The notes under the pieces: model-generated
The model's database searches: none
Told to the model about the DNA's origin: nothing
Seen by the model: the letters and a program-made list of their open reading frames with translations, nothing else
Source: Triplophysa rosa
Taxonomy: Eukaryota > Chordata > Actinopteri > Cypriniformes > Nemacheilidae
Assembly (NCBI RefSeq): GCF_024868665.1
Contig: NC_079899.1
Coordinates: 24,890,072-24,954,071, forward strand
Direction of reading: 5' to 3'
DNA length: 64,000 nucleotides
In this document: piece by piece, positions 13,455 to 25,555 of the stretch
Position numbering within the stretch: position 1 is the first letter of the stretch
Layout of the letters: every line of letters starts with the position of its first letter
Translations under genes and position numbers: made by a program

Positions 13455-16400
13455 CTAATGCCCATTCTCCTCCTCTATGCCTCTTTCTGGATCCTGAAGT
13501 TGGTGGATTTTGATATGGGCACTTCTAGGCAGATTGCTGAAAAATAAAGAAACATTAAAAGTTTACACAGAAACATAAAAAAGGACTCAATATCATACGA
13601 TTATTAAAATTTTCAAGTAAGCATCTAGTAAAACTAATTTACAAGGATGATGCCTATCAAGCTTTCAGACAAATTAATTTGAAAAACAAATGACAAATAC
13701 TTGTGTTATTTTAGGTTCTTGAAGGTGCATTATTTATTTGCATTTAACTACAAAAATGCACATAAAAATGAATACGCTTTTTAACGTCATGTAAAAACAA
13801 ACTCAACATGTGTAAACCTGTGAATGGCACCGTAGGCTTCATTTTAAGCGCAAAATATAATTTCTTATTTGAACTTGATTTTTTCAGTAAAACATGACTC
13901 CTTGGTGAAATATTTCTTCACGAGGTTCATTTTAAAAAAGGGTCGAGCAAACTAAACTCTGACATGAGCTCGTATGACGGGAGGAGGAAATCTTCACCTG
14001 GTGCTCTGAGGCGTGATGAAGACAAACTGTCTGAGCTGCTGACGTTCGGAGAGCTCCAGGAGCAGGTCCATTGAGATGCGTCGATTATGCATGTCCTTGT
14101 GCATACGAAAGGGCTTAGAAACAATAATACTCAACAAATATCTCGTGTTCAGATCACCGTGTGCGCAAGAGTACATACCATATAGACGTCGAATTCGTCC
14201 AGACACCTGAAGGGCGACTCTGTGATCTCCCAGAGAGACAGAAGGAAGCAGACGGTGGAGAAGGAGCGCTCTCCTCCTGAAAGAGACCGCATGTCGCTCA
14301 CGCTGTCATTTTCCCGTCCCGGAGGCTTCACCTGAACACAACACACAGGACAAAGCGTTTGATGCATGCATTATTTGAATGTTACAGCATTTACACATCA
14401 CAGATGTATTTGTTGTACTGTCTTTAAGACATGCTAATTTAAATATATAATATTCTTGTTGTGTTGTCATTTTGTAATGTAGTATGTTAAATCACTGTAT
14501 AACAATAATGAGCACCATTAATAAGAACAAGAATTACATGCAAAAACCGAGCAAAACAAATATCAATCATATAGAAATAAACACGAAGTAACATACCGAA
14601 ATGGACAGCGTTTCATTGTTGTGGTCAAACATCATGGAGCCACAACACTGCAACTTTATCATGAAGTTGTTGAAATACAACTTACATCTCACAGAAAGTG
14701 ATCTGACAAAACAACACACAATTTACACATTCAGACACAACTGGCTAAACCTCCAAACTCTTACAATTACTGTGGTCACGTTTACAACAACAGACACAAC
14801 AGACAGAAGTGCTCATCTTTGTTTTCATATCAAATGCGTTCGAAATGACATCTGCATAATAATCACTAACGGATGTGACCTTTCAAACCAATCAGCTTGT
14901 AGCATAACTTTATAGTGTGTCAAGCCTGCTTGTCTGGAGAGATGTAAGAACTAGATGTAATATAAGTTACCATCTCAATATCTTGTATCGAGCCTGTCGG
15001 TCGGTCATGATGTTGTCCAGACGATCAATAAACTTCTTCAGATCCCTCAGCTGGTTGGATTTGCTTTTGTAATTACTGTGAGCCTCTGCGTACTCCCTGA
15101 AAAAACATTCCTTTAACAATCATCACAGTGCTTACATTAACTTAATATCCACAATACCAATATACTTCATTAAAAGATCAAATATTTATAGCTCTACCCC
15201 AAAATAGAACAAAAAATATCAACTTCATATTTTTCCCTTTAAACCCTCCTGAATGCTAACCCCGTTTATTTCCATTTGATGTTACTATAACCCATGTTTT
15301 GTTTAGGGACAAACACGAGGACATTTTCAATTTTCCACGCCAAAAAACCTTCGATTGAACCTGGATCACATGTTTAACGTCACAGTGCATACCGAACGAC
15401 CTGTTCCTTGTCGCCGTGATGCCTTTCATGAGTGCTGATCTTCTGTCGCAGCCGTGTAATCTCAGCATCGATGCTTTTCGCACTCCGATTTATCTTCTGA
15501 CGCTCAGAGCAGATTTCTTTGGCTTTGGTTTGTAACGTCTTACAAAAAAACAGTTTCCAAAAATGAATGAATCTCATACTACAGTTTACTAGCATAAGAA
15601 GAGCTTTTTTACGAAGCTAAATAGCATACAGCACAGTATGACGGACAAACGTGAGTCTGTGAATACCCGAGTTTCTTCCTCTTTGAGAGACAGTTCAGCT
15701 CTCATCGCCTGGATATTGTCCTGGTGGCTCTTTAGTCTTTTCGTTAAGATCTGCATGGTTTGATCCAGTTTACTCTCCTCGCCGTCGGCTTTCACCTGCT
15801 CCTCCTTCAGATGACAATCAATCTGTCAGGAAGTACTTTATCTATTGCTGTTTTAGCACAAGCCTGAAAATGACCTACTCAAATGTGCACATTATCAATC
15901 ATTTGAAGTATAAAAGAAAATGGGTAAGAAAAGTTCCTTTTACCAATTCAGTTTACCATCTACTGTTTACTTATAAAACAATAAACCATATCTCTGCCGC
16001 TTAGTAAATTTCCCTAATAAAACCAACGTTCCAGAAATATTTCACCAGATGAATATCTGCATATCCATCTTCATAAATGCCCAAAATATTGCTGTTTCTG
16101 TGACCTCTTCAGGTAGAGCATTGATAAGCTCACGGGCTGAATGCCCTGTCAAAAAAGGCACTGTAAATGAAAATATGTCTGAACTCTCTCACCTTTAGCT
16201 GTTCTATCTCATCGGACAGATGTTCCATTTTATTTTTCACACCTTTATATTGCTGATTAATGTTCACGAGCAATCGCTCGTGTCTCTTTAATTCTGTCTG
16301 TGCTTCCGTCACATTTCTCCTCTGCGATTCGATCTTCTGCTCGTTCTCTTGTGCCTCTTCCTCCTGCACATTTCACATATTATTCCATGACATGCATTGA

Positions 16401-19400
16401 CATAAACGTTGACATTATTGACGGTTGGAATCCGTTGGACTCCTCACCAGAGAGCTGATGTCCTCAGTCTGAGGTTCTTCGATGTTCTCCACTTCTGATA
16501 TTGAAGCTTTAACCTTGTTTATATTTTCCTAAAACAACAAGAAATATTTTGCTGGCACTGAAGCCGATTGATAGCACACTGATGTACATCATGATGTACA
16601 CACGACTAAGATCAATGTGACATGTTAGTTTAAGCATCAATGAATCTGGTTGATTTCAGTGTTGTCAGTTTAATACCTGGTTCTTTTTGCAGGCCATGAC
16701 GACACTACGCAGCCTCTCCTCCATCAACTGAATGTCTTCCTGTACTGAACTCAAGTGAAGCTGAAATCTAGAGAGCTGAGCCTTATTATTCTCCACCTCC
16801 GACTCCACCGCCCTGTAAAATAGATGATAACAAACATATTTACACTTCATTTGCCTCTGCATTAAAAGCGCAGGGGTGCTGTAGCCCGATGGCGATTTCT
16901 CACTTGACAAAATATGTTCATCTTCCTTGTCCGTTACAGCTCAGTGGTTAAAGATATGACATGCTTAAACCCCACAAGTAATTATATTTATGAAAGTGGC
17001 ACTTGCCGGATTTCCGCCTCGGGATCCCCACCGAGATACTTGACCAGAACTTCATTTTCAGGAGTGTAATAGCGATGGCTGTACACCTGATCGCCATCGG
17101 CGGTGAAGGCCTCACGACAATTTCTCGGCGGTCCTGAGCCCTGCATGACTTTCCTTGCACGAGCTTTTTCCTGAGATCAAAAAATCATTTCACTCCGAGG
17201 CTCTAAAGACCATCTAAAACACAGAGTTTTTCACGCACTTACTTTGACGATCAGAATACACTCAATGCTTCTCATATCAATCAGGCAGTTTGTGACCACT
17301 GGGTTCTCGATATTGAGGGCATCCAGGACGGAAGGAAACTCGGGATGACGGACTCCCCTGACAACATCACAACAACATTACCGCCAGATCTTTGCCCACC
17401 GAAATACTACCAACCAAAGTATTTCTTACCGGCCTTGAAGTTTGTGAACGCGGTCTGTAAACGTGCACACAATTATCTGAGGTCTACTGCCTTTGGGGAA
17501 ATACGGGGACATCAGTTCCTGCAGAACCTTTTCGTCCTTGTAATTGTCACAGCAAAAGGTCTTCATGAAACTTCGTAAGCAGCTCTCAACAGCTACGACT
17601 AAACTGGGATCCTTCAGACTGATGCATGCACCTAAGAACCCAAAATACATTTAATCGTGAAAGACTGAAGCAAACCTTTGAACGATATTTCAAGCGTTGG
17701 GTCACCTATAGGTCCCACTGGTTTCTTGACGAATCGCCCCTGAGCGAAAGCTCTGTCAATAGATTCCAACAGCTCGGGCATGTGGTCACCGAATCGTCTC
17801 AGTCTGTTGGACCTGCTGGCAGTGAGCTGTTTCTTTCTCTTCACTTTGGACTCCAGACACACCTGGATGTCCTTCTCCTCCATGCTGAAAGGGTTACATT
17901 TACATTTAGTCATTTAGCAGACGCGTTTATCCAAAGACTATGTTGATTGTAAAATCAAAAAAGGGGAACTGAATCTATGACCTTGATACTACTAGCACCC
18001 AGCACCATTGCACCACTTTTTTGGCACTAGTATTTAAAACCCAAATCCGTTTCGATGCTTTACCTCAGTTTGTCATATTCCTCTCTTCCTTTGAGAAGAG
18101 CTTGCTGTTTGTCTTTAATCTCTTGATTTAGCAAGCTGGACTCGGCCTCAAGCTCCTCCAGCTGCTTTCTGAGCGCAGATATTTTCTTCAGACGCTGCGT
18201 TTGCTCCGCCTCATGACTTCTTCCACTGCTTAAGATGCCGCATTGACAGAGTCATATGAGTTTTTTCATTTGAAGCAGAAATACATGACATAAACTCAAT
18301 ACGTGTTGGACAACTCCGAGTCCACTTTAAGCAAAACATTCTGCATGATAAATGGCAGCAAGTCTTCCCAATGAAAACGATAAACATACTCTATGCCATA
18401 AATCAATTATTGACATGAACAGCCTGGAACAATTGAACTCACCTGTGATTTATTTTGAGAATTCTCTCCCGGACCAGACATTGCTCCTTCTCTAATTGCT
18501 TTAATTTATTCTCAGCACTGAAGTAAATCACCTGAAAAACTGGCATTCTAAAAATCTATTCAATCTTTACAAACCTAATCAAAAGGGGCTTGTCGACTAA
18601 AAATAGGCAAATGGTCATTTATTTGTTATACCAATGTTCTCAATATCACCGTTGCCACGGACAGATTTAAAGGTGCAGTTCACCCAAACATAAAAAGTAT
18701 TATAGCTTAGTATTACAGTCGTAATCACTGCATGTTTTCATTGCATGGAAAGAGCACATGCCTTACAACAATGCCTTTTCAGAGAAGACAGTCAGTTTTT
18801 CACTTTGAAAATAAAAAGTAGGGCTGTCAAACGATTAATCGTGATTAATCGCATCCAGAATAAAAGTTTGTGTTTACATAATATATGCAGGTGTTCTGTG
18901 CATATTAATTTTGTATTTATAAACACATAAATGCATATATTTAAGAAAAATATAAAATATAACTATTAATAAACTTTTATTTACAATTTCAATTATTGGT
19001 ATATATAAATTAATACATTTAAAATTTCCTAAATATATAGACAAGTATGTGTATGTTTTGTCTTTATAAATACAAAATTAATATGCACAGTACACAGATA
19101 TATATATTATGTAAACACAAACCTTTATTCTGGATGCGATTAATCGAGATTAATCGTTTGACAGCCCTAATAAAAAGGCAATTCTTTTGTTAACTTAATG
19201 CTGATCTTACCCTCCATACTAACTGCAGTTAAAAGTTTGTTTAAAAGAGTGGAGGGTTTTCATGAACATGTATATTCTAAAACATTTAAATGTATGGTAT
19301 ATCCATCAACATCAAGCAACATATCTCACCTCCTGATTGTTCTGTGCTTTAGATTTTACTTTCATTTCTTCCTTTAACGTTCGACTCTCTTCTGTCGAAC

Positions 19401-22400
19401 CATCCAGCTCTTCTGTAGCTCTACAAATCTTCTGTTGGATTTCCTGCAATTTCTTTTCAGAAGCGACAACTTTGTTCTAGAAAACAAGCAAAAGTGGAAA
19501 CAACCGTTACTGTGGGAAACCTCTTTTAGACATCACGTTTAACGTTGCTAATGGAGCAAAAATGTCTCAATTAAGGTGCAATGCAAAGCAATGTTTGGAA
19601 AGGACAACAAATCATTTTAGCACACATTCAACTGGGAAGAAATCATACATTTCAAAAACGTGACGCAGATCAGTTTGGATAACATCCAACATTTGGGTAA
19701 CTGATACTGCAACCTACAAATAACTAAACTATTACTATTTTTACACACACATTGCATTACATTTACTCATTTGGCAGACGCTTTTACCCAATGCGACTTA
19801 AAAGTAGGAGAGCATATAACATTTTGATAGTTTACAAGGCCACGCTACAAGGAGGATTAAAGCGGGAGTAAGCAAGGGAGAGAATGAACAACAAGAATTT
19901 TATTTTTATTACACACAAGACATAGACAGTTATTGGTTAGTCAAATAAATGCGGAACACACAGTAGTTTAATGGGTAGTTCTGCCATTAAAAGCATGCAT
20001 ATTTTTTGAAAAGCCAGACCAACCTGACAGAGCTCCAACTTTTCTTCATGTTTGCAATGAGATTCTTCTTGTTCGATTTGTTCCTTGAGCTGTTCGACTC
20101 GACATTCCATCTCTCCCACCTATAAGCAACAGAGATAAGCAACTTTTGCACCTACAAGCAAAGGCGTTCAACACAGACCACTTTCACACTTCTGCAAAAC
20201 GCATTCAATGATCATACCAAGCACCACGCCATCTTTTGTTTCAGGTCCTCCAGGGTCCGTCTCATGTCGTCAAAGGATGACAAAGACTCGTACCTTTCTT
20301 TCTTTTGCAAGAACAACTGCCTGAGGTCTTTTAGACACTGAGAATGCAACAAATGTAATGTATGTGATCAGAAGGGTTTTTACATGTTGCTATGCAGTTT
20401 CTAGACGTCTTTGCTAAAGTGTTCTGAGTGCTCTTGCTTGCTAAGACAACTCAAACCCTCAAGTCTTTGAAATATTCTTGTTTGTAGATATGGCTCATGA
20501 CAATTATCAAACTTATGTCTTTAAGATGTATTTTCACACATTCAAGCATATAATCCGGAGCACTGTATGACCAACGGAATTAACAACAGAAAACATGGTC
20601 ACCTCCTCCTGTCTTTCCACCTGATCACGAGTCACAGCTTTGGTCTGTTTTATATGAATGTAGTCCCTTTTCATCTGCTCCAGAAGAGTGGCTTTCATGA
20701 AAAACTTCAGAAATAAAGATGACGTGAATACAGCTACATGAAGACAGCAAAAGAAGTTTGCTGTAATACTTTAGCTACTGATAAGAGGTTTGTTATCTCT
20801 TTAAAACAAAATCACCTTGTATTTGTCCGTCTCGTTTTTTGAATGCAGGAATTGTTTACTCATTTCCTGGTTAAGGATTGACACTGGATTGTCAACCTGA
20901 AATCAGTCGATAGCAAAAGATACAGAGTTATGTGCCAAAATATGAGCAACAGTAACAGTGATGTTTGCCTTTGCAAACACCACTAACTATAAGCGCCAAA
21001 CAATAATTACGTTTGAACACCATATAAAATGACACACAAAAATTAATAAAAGGATTTTGACTGTAGTATAAAGACACCTGGATGTTAAAATGGTCCAGTA
21101 TAGCAGTTAACTCCTCCTTCTTTGTGGAGACAACCAGCCCTAAAATAAGAAAAGAGATGAATATGAGAAAAGAGATGAAGGCCACATTTATGTCCGTGAC
21201 TCAAAGGACATATTACCTGATTTATTCTTTATCTTACAAGTCCTGCAGCCATCACTCGTGATATGATGCTCGATACAGATGCTGTCTCCGTAAGTCTCAA
21301 TCTTATAGGCCTCCTTCCCTCTGTTCTTTAGTTTTACTTGAACATCTGCAGCGCTGTACCCAAAAGGCTCAGAGTGATAAGAGAAGAGCCACTATCACAT
21401 TAAGAGATTCTTGACTGAAGCATTTGAAAATAAACTAACCTCTCTCCATATTTTACAAAGTCTTTAAAAGATGCTCCTCTGTTGGTTGTGGTTGCTTTTC
21501 CACCAAGACCCACTATAAGAGCTGTCAGAATGGCACTTTTCCCACCTTACAGAAATAAAAAGAATAGCACACATATAATAAGAAAATTATGGCTTATAAT
21601 AAGGTCTCTGATAACCAACATACAGAACAGTTTGTTTTAGTAAATCTAATGAAAACCAATTGACTCGTGCTTTTTTACGGGCACAGCAATTATATTAAAT
21701 AAACAACCATCACAAATATGATGCATGACATGAGGATTATTATTATACTATACTAATAATTATAACTATACTAAATATTTAAACTTATTTTCCCTATAAT
21801 TTTCATGTACAGAATGAGAACCAGTTAAGTAGAAGAGTGTGAATACCTGTGAAACATATTGGACAAACTGATTATAGCCCCCCTAAACCATATTGTGTAA
21901 ACATGTAAAAAAAAAGATATTTCTTACTTCCATTGTTCCCAACAATGAAATTGACATTTGGACCGAAACTGAACGGCCCAAGCAAATGGTGACTCATGAA
22001 GTTCTTCAAAGTAATGTTTTCTATGACACCTATATCCCCGACACTCTGAGAAAGCACAACGATAAACAATAAACATTACTTCTAAATGAACAATCACAAA
22101 TTGGATCTTTTATTCTAAACACCAATATCTCATACAATAACAAAAGATTTTATAGTAATCTGAAACGATCATGTACAGTATACTTTTTAGACAAAAGCTT
22201 TATGATATTTGTCTTCCCAACACGGCCCCGTTGTACCCAATCATTTTCATGTTGTTCTCTACATAGAATTTAAAGATTAAACTGACCGAAGAAGAGAGCT
22301 GGTGGTCTTGCTGGGCTTCCTCCTCTTCATCAACCCCTTCCTCATCCTGAACACACGTTTTTCCCTCTGTCCTGGGAGTTTTACAGGGTTTTACAGCATT

Positions 22401-22427
22401 GAGGACACAGGACCTTCTCTTTTTCAT
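13455..22427 (-). CDS. smc6: Structural maintenance of chromosomes protein 6, with apparent coding lesions
   Basis: ATPase subunit of the nuclear SMC5/6 complex (DNA repair, recombination, replication-fork maintenance). The start is at 22425-22427. Coding exons: 22287-22427, 21928-22045, 21440-21545, 21217-21353, 21078-21139, 20816-20896, 20603-20704, 20218-20337, 20024-20119, 19330-19476, 18443-18531, 18064-18228, 17706-17884, 17430-17631, 17243-17357, 17007-17170, 16677-16812, 16448-16528, 16193-16363, 15667-15822, 15393-15538, 14971-15096, 14597-14702, 14179-14331, 13998-14095, 13455-13536. They total about 1,092 codons (human 1,091). Walker A GNNGSGKSAIL spans exons 2-3. The hinge lies near 17243-17706, between coiled coils. 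The C-terminal signature is LSGGERSFS and Walker B is CLDEFDVYM. Oddities: a GC donor after 17007; a TGA across the 14971/14702 junction; a conserved short exon near 16104-16135 that is out of frame. Family identity is certain; whether this copy makes full-length protein is not. Confidence 0.9.
16104..16135 (-). other. smc6: Candidate short smc6 exon that does not keep frame
   Basis: Read on the minus strand, this segment follows ttcag and precedes gtcac. In one frame it encodes [10 protein letters not shown], which matches the family segment between the preceding exon (ending IEQLK) and the next (starting IDCHLK). Its 32 bases put it out of frame with both neighbours, which are phase 0. An upstream acceptor (tttgacag) gives 41 bases, also not a multiple of three. 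Skipping it keeps the frame. It may be a frameshifted exon, a sequence error or a mis-called boundary. Confidence 0.45.
17893..18025 (-). mobile_element. tRNA-derived SINE fragment in smc6 intron
   Basis: Contains the conserved fish SINE core atttagcagacgcgtttatc followed by caaagac, next to a region resembling the start of a degenerate tRNA-like head in reverse orientation (gaactgaatctatgaccttg, then gcaccattgcacca). It begins within 10 bp of the 5' end of the smc6 exon at 17706-17884. It is most like the longer copy at 34325. The family name (V-SINE or HAmo-type) is not certain. Confidence 0.6.
18819..19169. mobile_element. hAT-type MITE with perfect 8-bp target-site duplication
   Basis: A 351-bp element with long terminal inverted repeats, starting tagggctgtcaaacgattaa and ending with its reverse complement. 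The inverted homology extends inward through the gattaatcgcatccagaata block and most of the element is palindromic. It is flanked on both sides by ataaaaag (18811-18818 and 19170-19177), a perfect 8-bp duplication diagnostic of hAT-superfamily transposition. It carries no transposase and lies in the smc6 intron between exons 19330-19476 and 18443-18531. The perfect duplication suggests a fairly recent insertion. Confidence 0.9.
19752..19870. mobile_element. SINE fragment in smc6 intron
   Basis: Carries the core gcattacatttactcatttg followed by gcagacgcttttacc and gcgacttaaaagtaggagag, shared with the copies at 17893, 34325 and 58048. Only the core/tail part is recognisable; the tRNA-like head is absent or too diverged to see. 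Confidence 0.6.
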
Positions 22428-22767
22428 GATTGACGGCTAACCTAAAGGAAAAAGTGTTGTGGAGAATCAGTCTTCTTAGTGCAGGAAGAAAAGTTTCCAG
22501 TGTCAAAAGGTCAAACTTTATTCGCTCGAGTGAGCCAACAAAGTTAGATGCTCAAAAGCTCATATGTGTCCAACGTTTATACAAAACTCTCAAGAGGTTT
22601 AACCCATCTTTCACCAATCAGGTTTCATGAAATCACTTTATTTTATTCGCCAATCCTTCTCTCGTCTGCCACAATTGTGTCATGTTCCCCTCCTCTCATC
22701 TTTAACTGTGGCAAACGTGTGGCCTTGGCCACATTTCTTTTAAGATTGTAGTCGCAGTAACGATGCA

Positions 22768-22957
22768 GGTGTTGTATCAAAATCCGACTCCCCGTGAGAT
22801 TACGACTCCCCTGTTTTCCCCTAGTAAGGTTGGGGTTAGGATTAGGGGGCGGGATTTAGATATAGGGACCAATTACAAAGCAGCATCCTAAGTGAATGAA
22901 CCAATCAGAAGTAGGGGAGTCGTAATCTCACGGGGAGTCGAATTTAGGCACAACACC
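22768..22957. repeat. Inverted-repeat element in smc6 first intron
   Basis: The outer ends ggtgttgt and acaacacc are inverted, as are inner blocks cgactccccgtgagattacg (left) and its reverse complement (right). The centre is ttggggttaggattaggggg-like. It is a short non-coding DNA transposon lying between the 5' UTR exon and the first coding exon of smc6. No clear target duplication was identified. Confidence 0.72.
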
Positions 22958-23477
22958 GGAAAGTACCAACTTTTAAAACACTATCTGCTGTGCAGGGTGT
23001 TTCTCCAAATCTCATACAAATGACATGTGTTCAAAAAGAAGAGGAATACATAGTGAACAATGATGAAAAACATAAAGACATATAACGAAATTCCTCCATA
23101 AAACACGATGTTATTATTATTGTTTTAAAGAAACTATTAGAGGGATGCATCTTCCAACGGACCAGTTAAATAACAAACCAACGGCTCTACCGTCGTAAAT
23201 CCATGCTGCGAAATGATGTTCACGGCGATGTTTAAAACACGAAAGCTTACATTTTAAACCACAAACGATTTCCAAATGTCATTGAGATGATAGAAATGCG
23301 CTAGAGTGTTGCAACACAAAGATAAACAATAGGTGCACTTGCAAACACGCTAATATTGACAATTGACATCGAGCACGTGACCAGACCATTTAAAGTCTAT
23401 CAAACTAATATTCGCATAAACATTCCGATATACATTGCGCAAAAATCGCATTAAATCATAAACAAAACTGAACTTAC

Positions 23478-23520
23478 TCATTCCTCAGGGTCTCGAGCTT
23501 GTTTTAAGACTTCCTGGTTT
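23478..23520 (-). other. smc6: Probable smc6 5' UTR exon
   Basis: Minus strand: a segment ending ctgaggaatga, then donor gtaagt. It splices in model to an acceptor (cctttag) just upstream of the coding start, whose exon begins gttagccgtcaatcatg. The junction creates a minimal upstream ORF, ATG AGT TAG. The transcription start is not determined; the 5' limit is approximate. Confidence 0.5.
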
Positions 23521-23544
23521 ACTGGACGGCGAACTCCTCCCTCA

Positions 23545-23815
23545 AAATACAACTGAATGCTGAAACATTCAGCCCACCTTTACAATATGCCTAAAACGTT
23601 CTGTCCACCCTCAAAATATGACTAAAAACACTCAGTCCACCCTCAAATTGTGACTAAATGCGTTCGGTCTTAACAATATGACTAAAACGTTCAATCCACC
23701 CTCAGAATATAAGTAAACATTCAGTCCGTCCTTAAAATGTGACTAAAACATTTAAATCACTCTTAATATATGAATGAAACAACCAGTCCACCCTCAAAAT
23801 ATCACTAAAGAAAGT
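23545..23815. repeat. Diverged ~31-bp minisatellite between smc6 and tdrd6
   Basis: At least eight tandem, imperfect units of about 27-32 bp, with consensus near cagtccaccctcaaaatatg then actaaaacgtt. Units are diverged by substitutions and small indels, so the array is old. It fills most of the space immediately upstream of the smc6 5' UTR exon in the smc6/tdrd6 divergent intergenic region. Confidence 0.8.
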
Positions 23816-23826
23816 CCACTGTGTTT

Positions 23827-24140
23827 GACTTCATGCGGCACTGCGCAGATCAATATGCGTATGACATCAGGGTACCGCAGACAGCTCCTCATAGCTGCGC
23901 CTCATGCTTTCTAATGCTCTCGCGATATTTTGCTGCTCTTCGCCGATAGGTCCACGCAGCGCCTGACGAAACACCTGTCGTCCTGTACGTAAGTGACGTG
24001 CGTTTAATTGGCGTGAAACGGATTCGTTAAAAACACGGCAGCGGATGTTTGAATTGTTCTGTCAAGAATAAGATTTTGAATTCATCGATAAGCGTAACGG
24101 CAAGCCTGTGGAGTCGATGGGGAAATTGCTTATTTGGTGA
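23827..24140 (+). promoter_or_regulatory. Divergent smc6/tdrd6 intergenic promoter region and probable tdrd6 5' exon
   Basis: CpG-richer sequence between the smc6 first exon and tdrd6. A plausible first noncoding tdrd6 exon ends at about 24136 at a donor, ttatttg then gtgagt, and the tdrd6 coding exon begins after an acceptor ctctttcag near 25530. Bases 23827-23880 resemble one arm of the palindromic element at 40495. Promoter function is inferred from position and composition. Confidence 0.4.
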
Positions 24141-25529
24141 GTTTCCATTGATTATTCAGTTTAAAAACACCATTGAATCAGCGTTTTGATTAATCAAACG
24201 TAATGTTCAAACCACAAAGGGTAATTTATGCCCATTTTACTATAAGAATAGCGCATCGGTTACCTGACTAATTTGTATTTCTGTCAATAGTGTTAGTATT
24301 TTGGTTGGTTAGTTAGTTAGTTGTTCCATTAGTGGACAGATCCATTAGTGGCTTCTGTTGACCACCACAAGATGTCAATGACAATGTCTGACAGAATCCT
24401 TTGAAATAAACCGGGGTGCTGCATAATGACTAAACCGAATTTTAAGAGATTTAAGGAAAAAATTCTGTAAAACAATTTGTTACACGCAAAGATTTGTGAT
24501 ATTTATTTTAAGTTTGTACAGGATAAGCCATATAAATTAACTTAGATTTTGCCTGGATGGTTTGTGCCGTCCAATATAGTAAAAGTATATATCGTATTTC
24601 TGGCATAATCGGACACTTATTCCAATAAGGTGTGTATATATAGCCCATATAAATATATTACATTTTTTTGTGTTTTTTATCTGGAATTATTTCAGTGAAA
24701 ATAATGTTTGAAATAATTGAAGATTATCAATCAGTTTTATTGTCTGTGTATCTGCCAAATGAATAAATGTAAATCAACAGAGACAACTAGTATTAGATAT
24801 TATTTTGTGTATTGTCCTGTATTTTTATTTTTGAGAAAAGGTCACCATATAAAGCATTTTATACAAGGACTGCCTCAATGGCTTACACTCCAAAAATTGC
24901 CATTATTAACTCGCCTTTGTATGAAACGTGTTGACCTGTTGTATGGCTTCATAAACCGTTTTGTATAAAAAGAGCTGTGTACAAATTATTTGGAAAGACA
25001 TATGGGGGAGGAACTACATTTGTAATCAGACCTGAATCTGGGTAGTTGAAGAATAAATCGTGTCCTGTGGTGTGACTTAGCAAAATTTAGAAAACAAACT
25101 GTTAATATTACATTGTTTTATATATTGTTAACATTTACATGTATCATATAAAATAGCATAAGGAGATTTATCTTCATTGTTTATCTTCAATTTTTGGCAT
25201 CACACCACACCATAGAGCTCCGGCAAAATGATTTGCTGTTTGCTTTCCCCCGCCTGTTCTGGCGCACAGCAGCTGTCCATCATGTTAAAATATTATGATT
25301 TGTAAAGTCTATACAGCCTGGTTTTAAATTATTGTTTGCCCACTGTCAATACCAATGCTACAGCCGCTCTAGCACTCTCCTGAATGCTTGTCAAAATGGC
25401 TGAGTTCTGATTGCGTGACGTCAACCTCCGGAGCTCTATAGGACAAATTTGCATATTAGTCTGTCAACTACCCATCTACATAGGGTACAAATGTTCTTAC
25501 TACTTATTTGTTTATTTTATCTCTTTCAG
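24141..25529. other. tdrd6: tdrd6 first intron (inferred)
   Basis: AT-rich sequence between the presumed 5' noncoding exon and the coding exon of tdrd6. No open frame with recognisable homology and no complete repeat was noticed. An 83-codon frame at 24717-24968 looks fortuitous. Confidence 0.4.
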
Positions 25530-25555
25530 ATTGTTCATTAACTTTCTGCACAAAG

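Noticed and set aside
25508..25555. Upstream ATG extending tdrd6 by 16 residues
   Set aside because: It lies upstream of a good splice acceptor (ctctttcag near 25530), and the ATG at 25556 aligns with the known family N-terminus.
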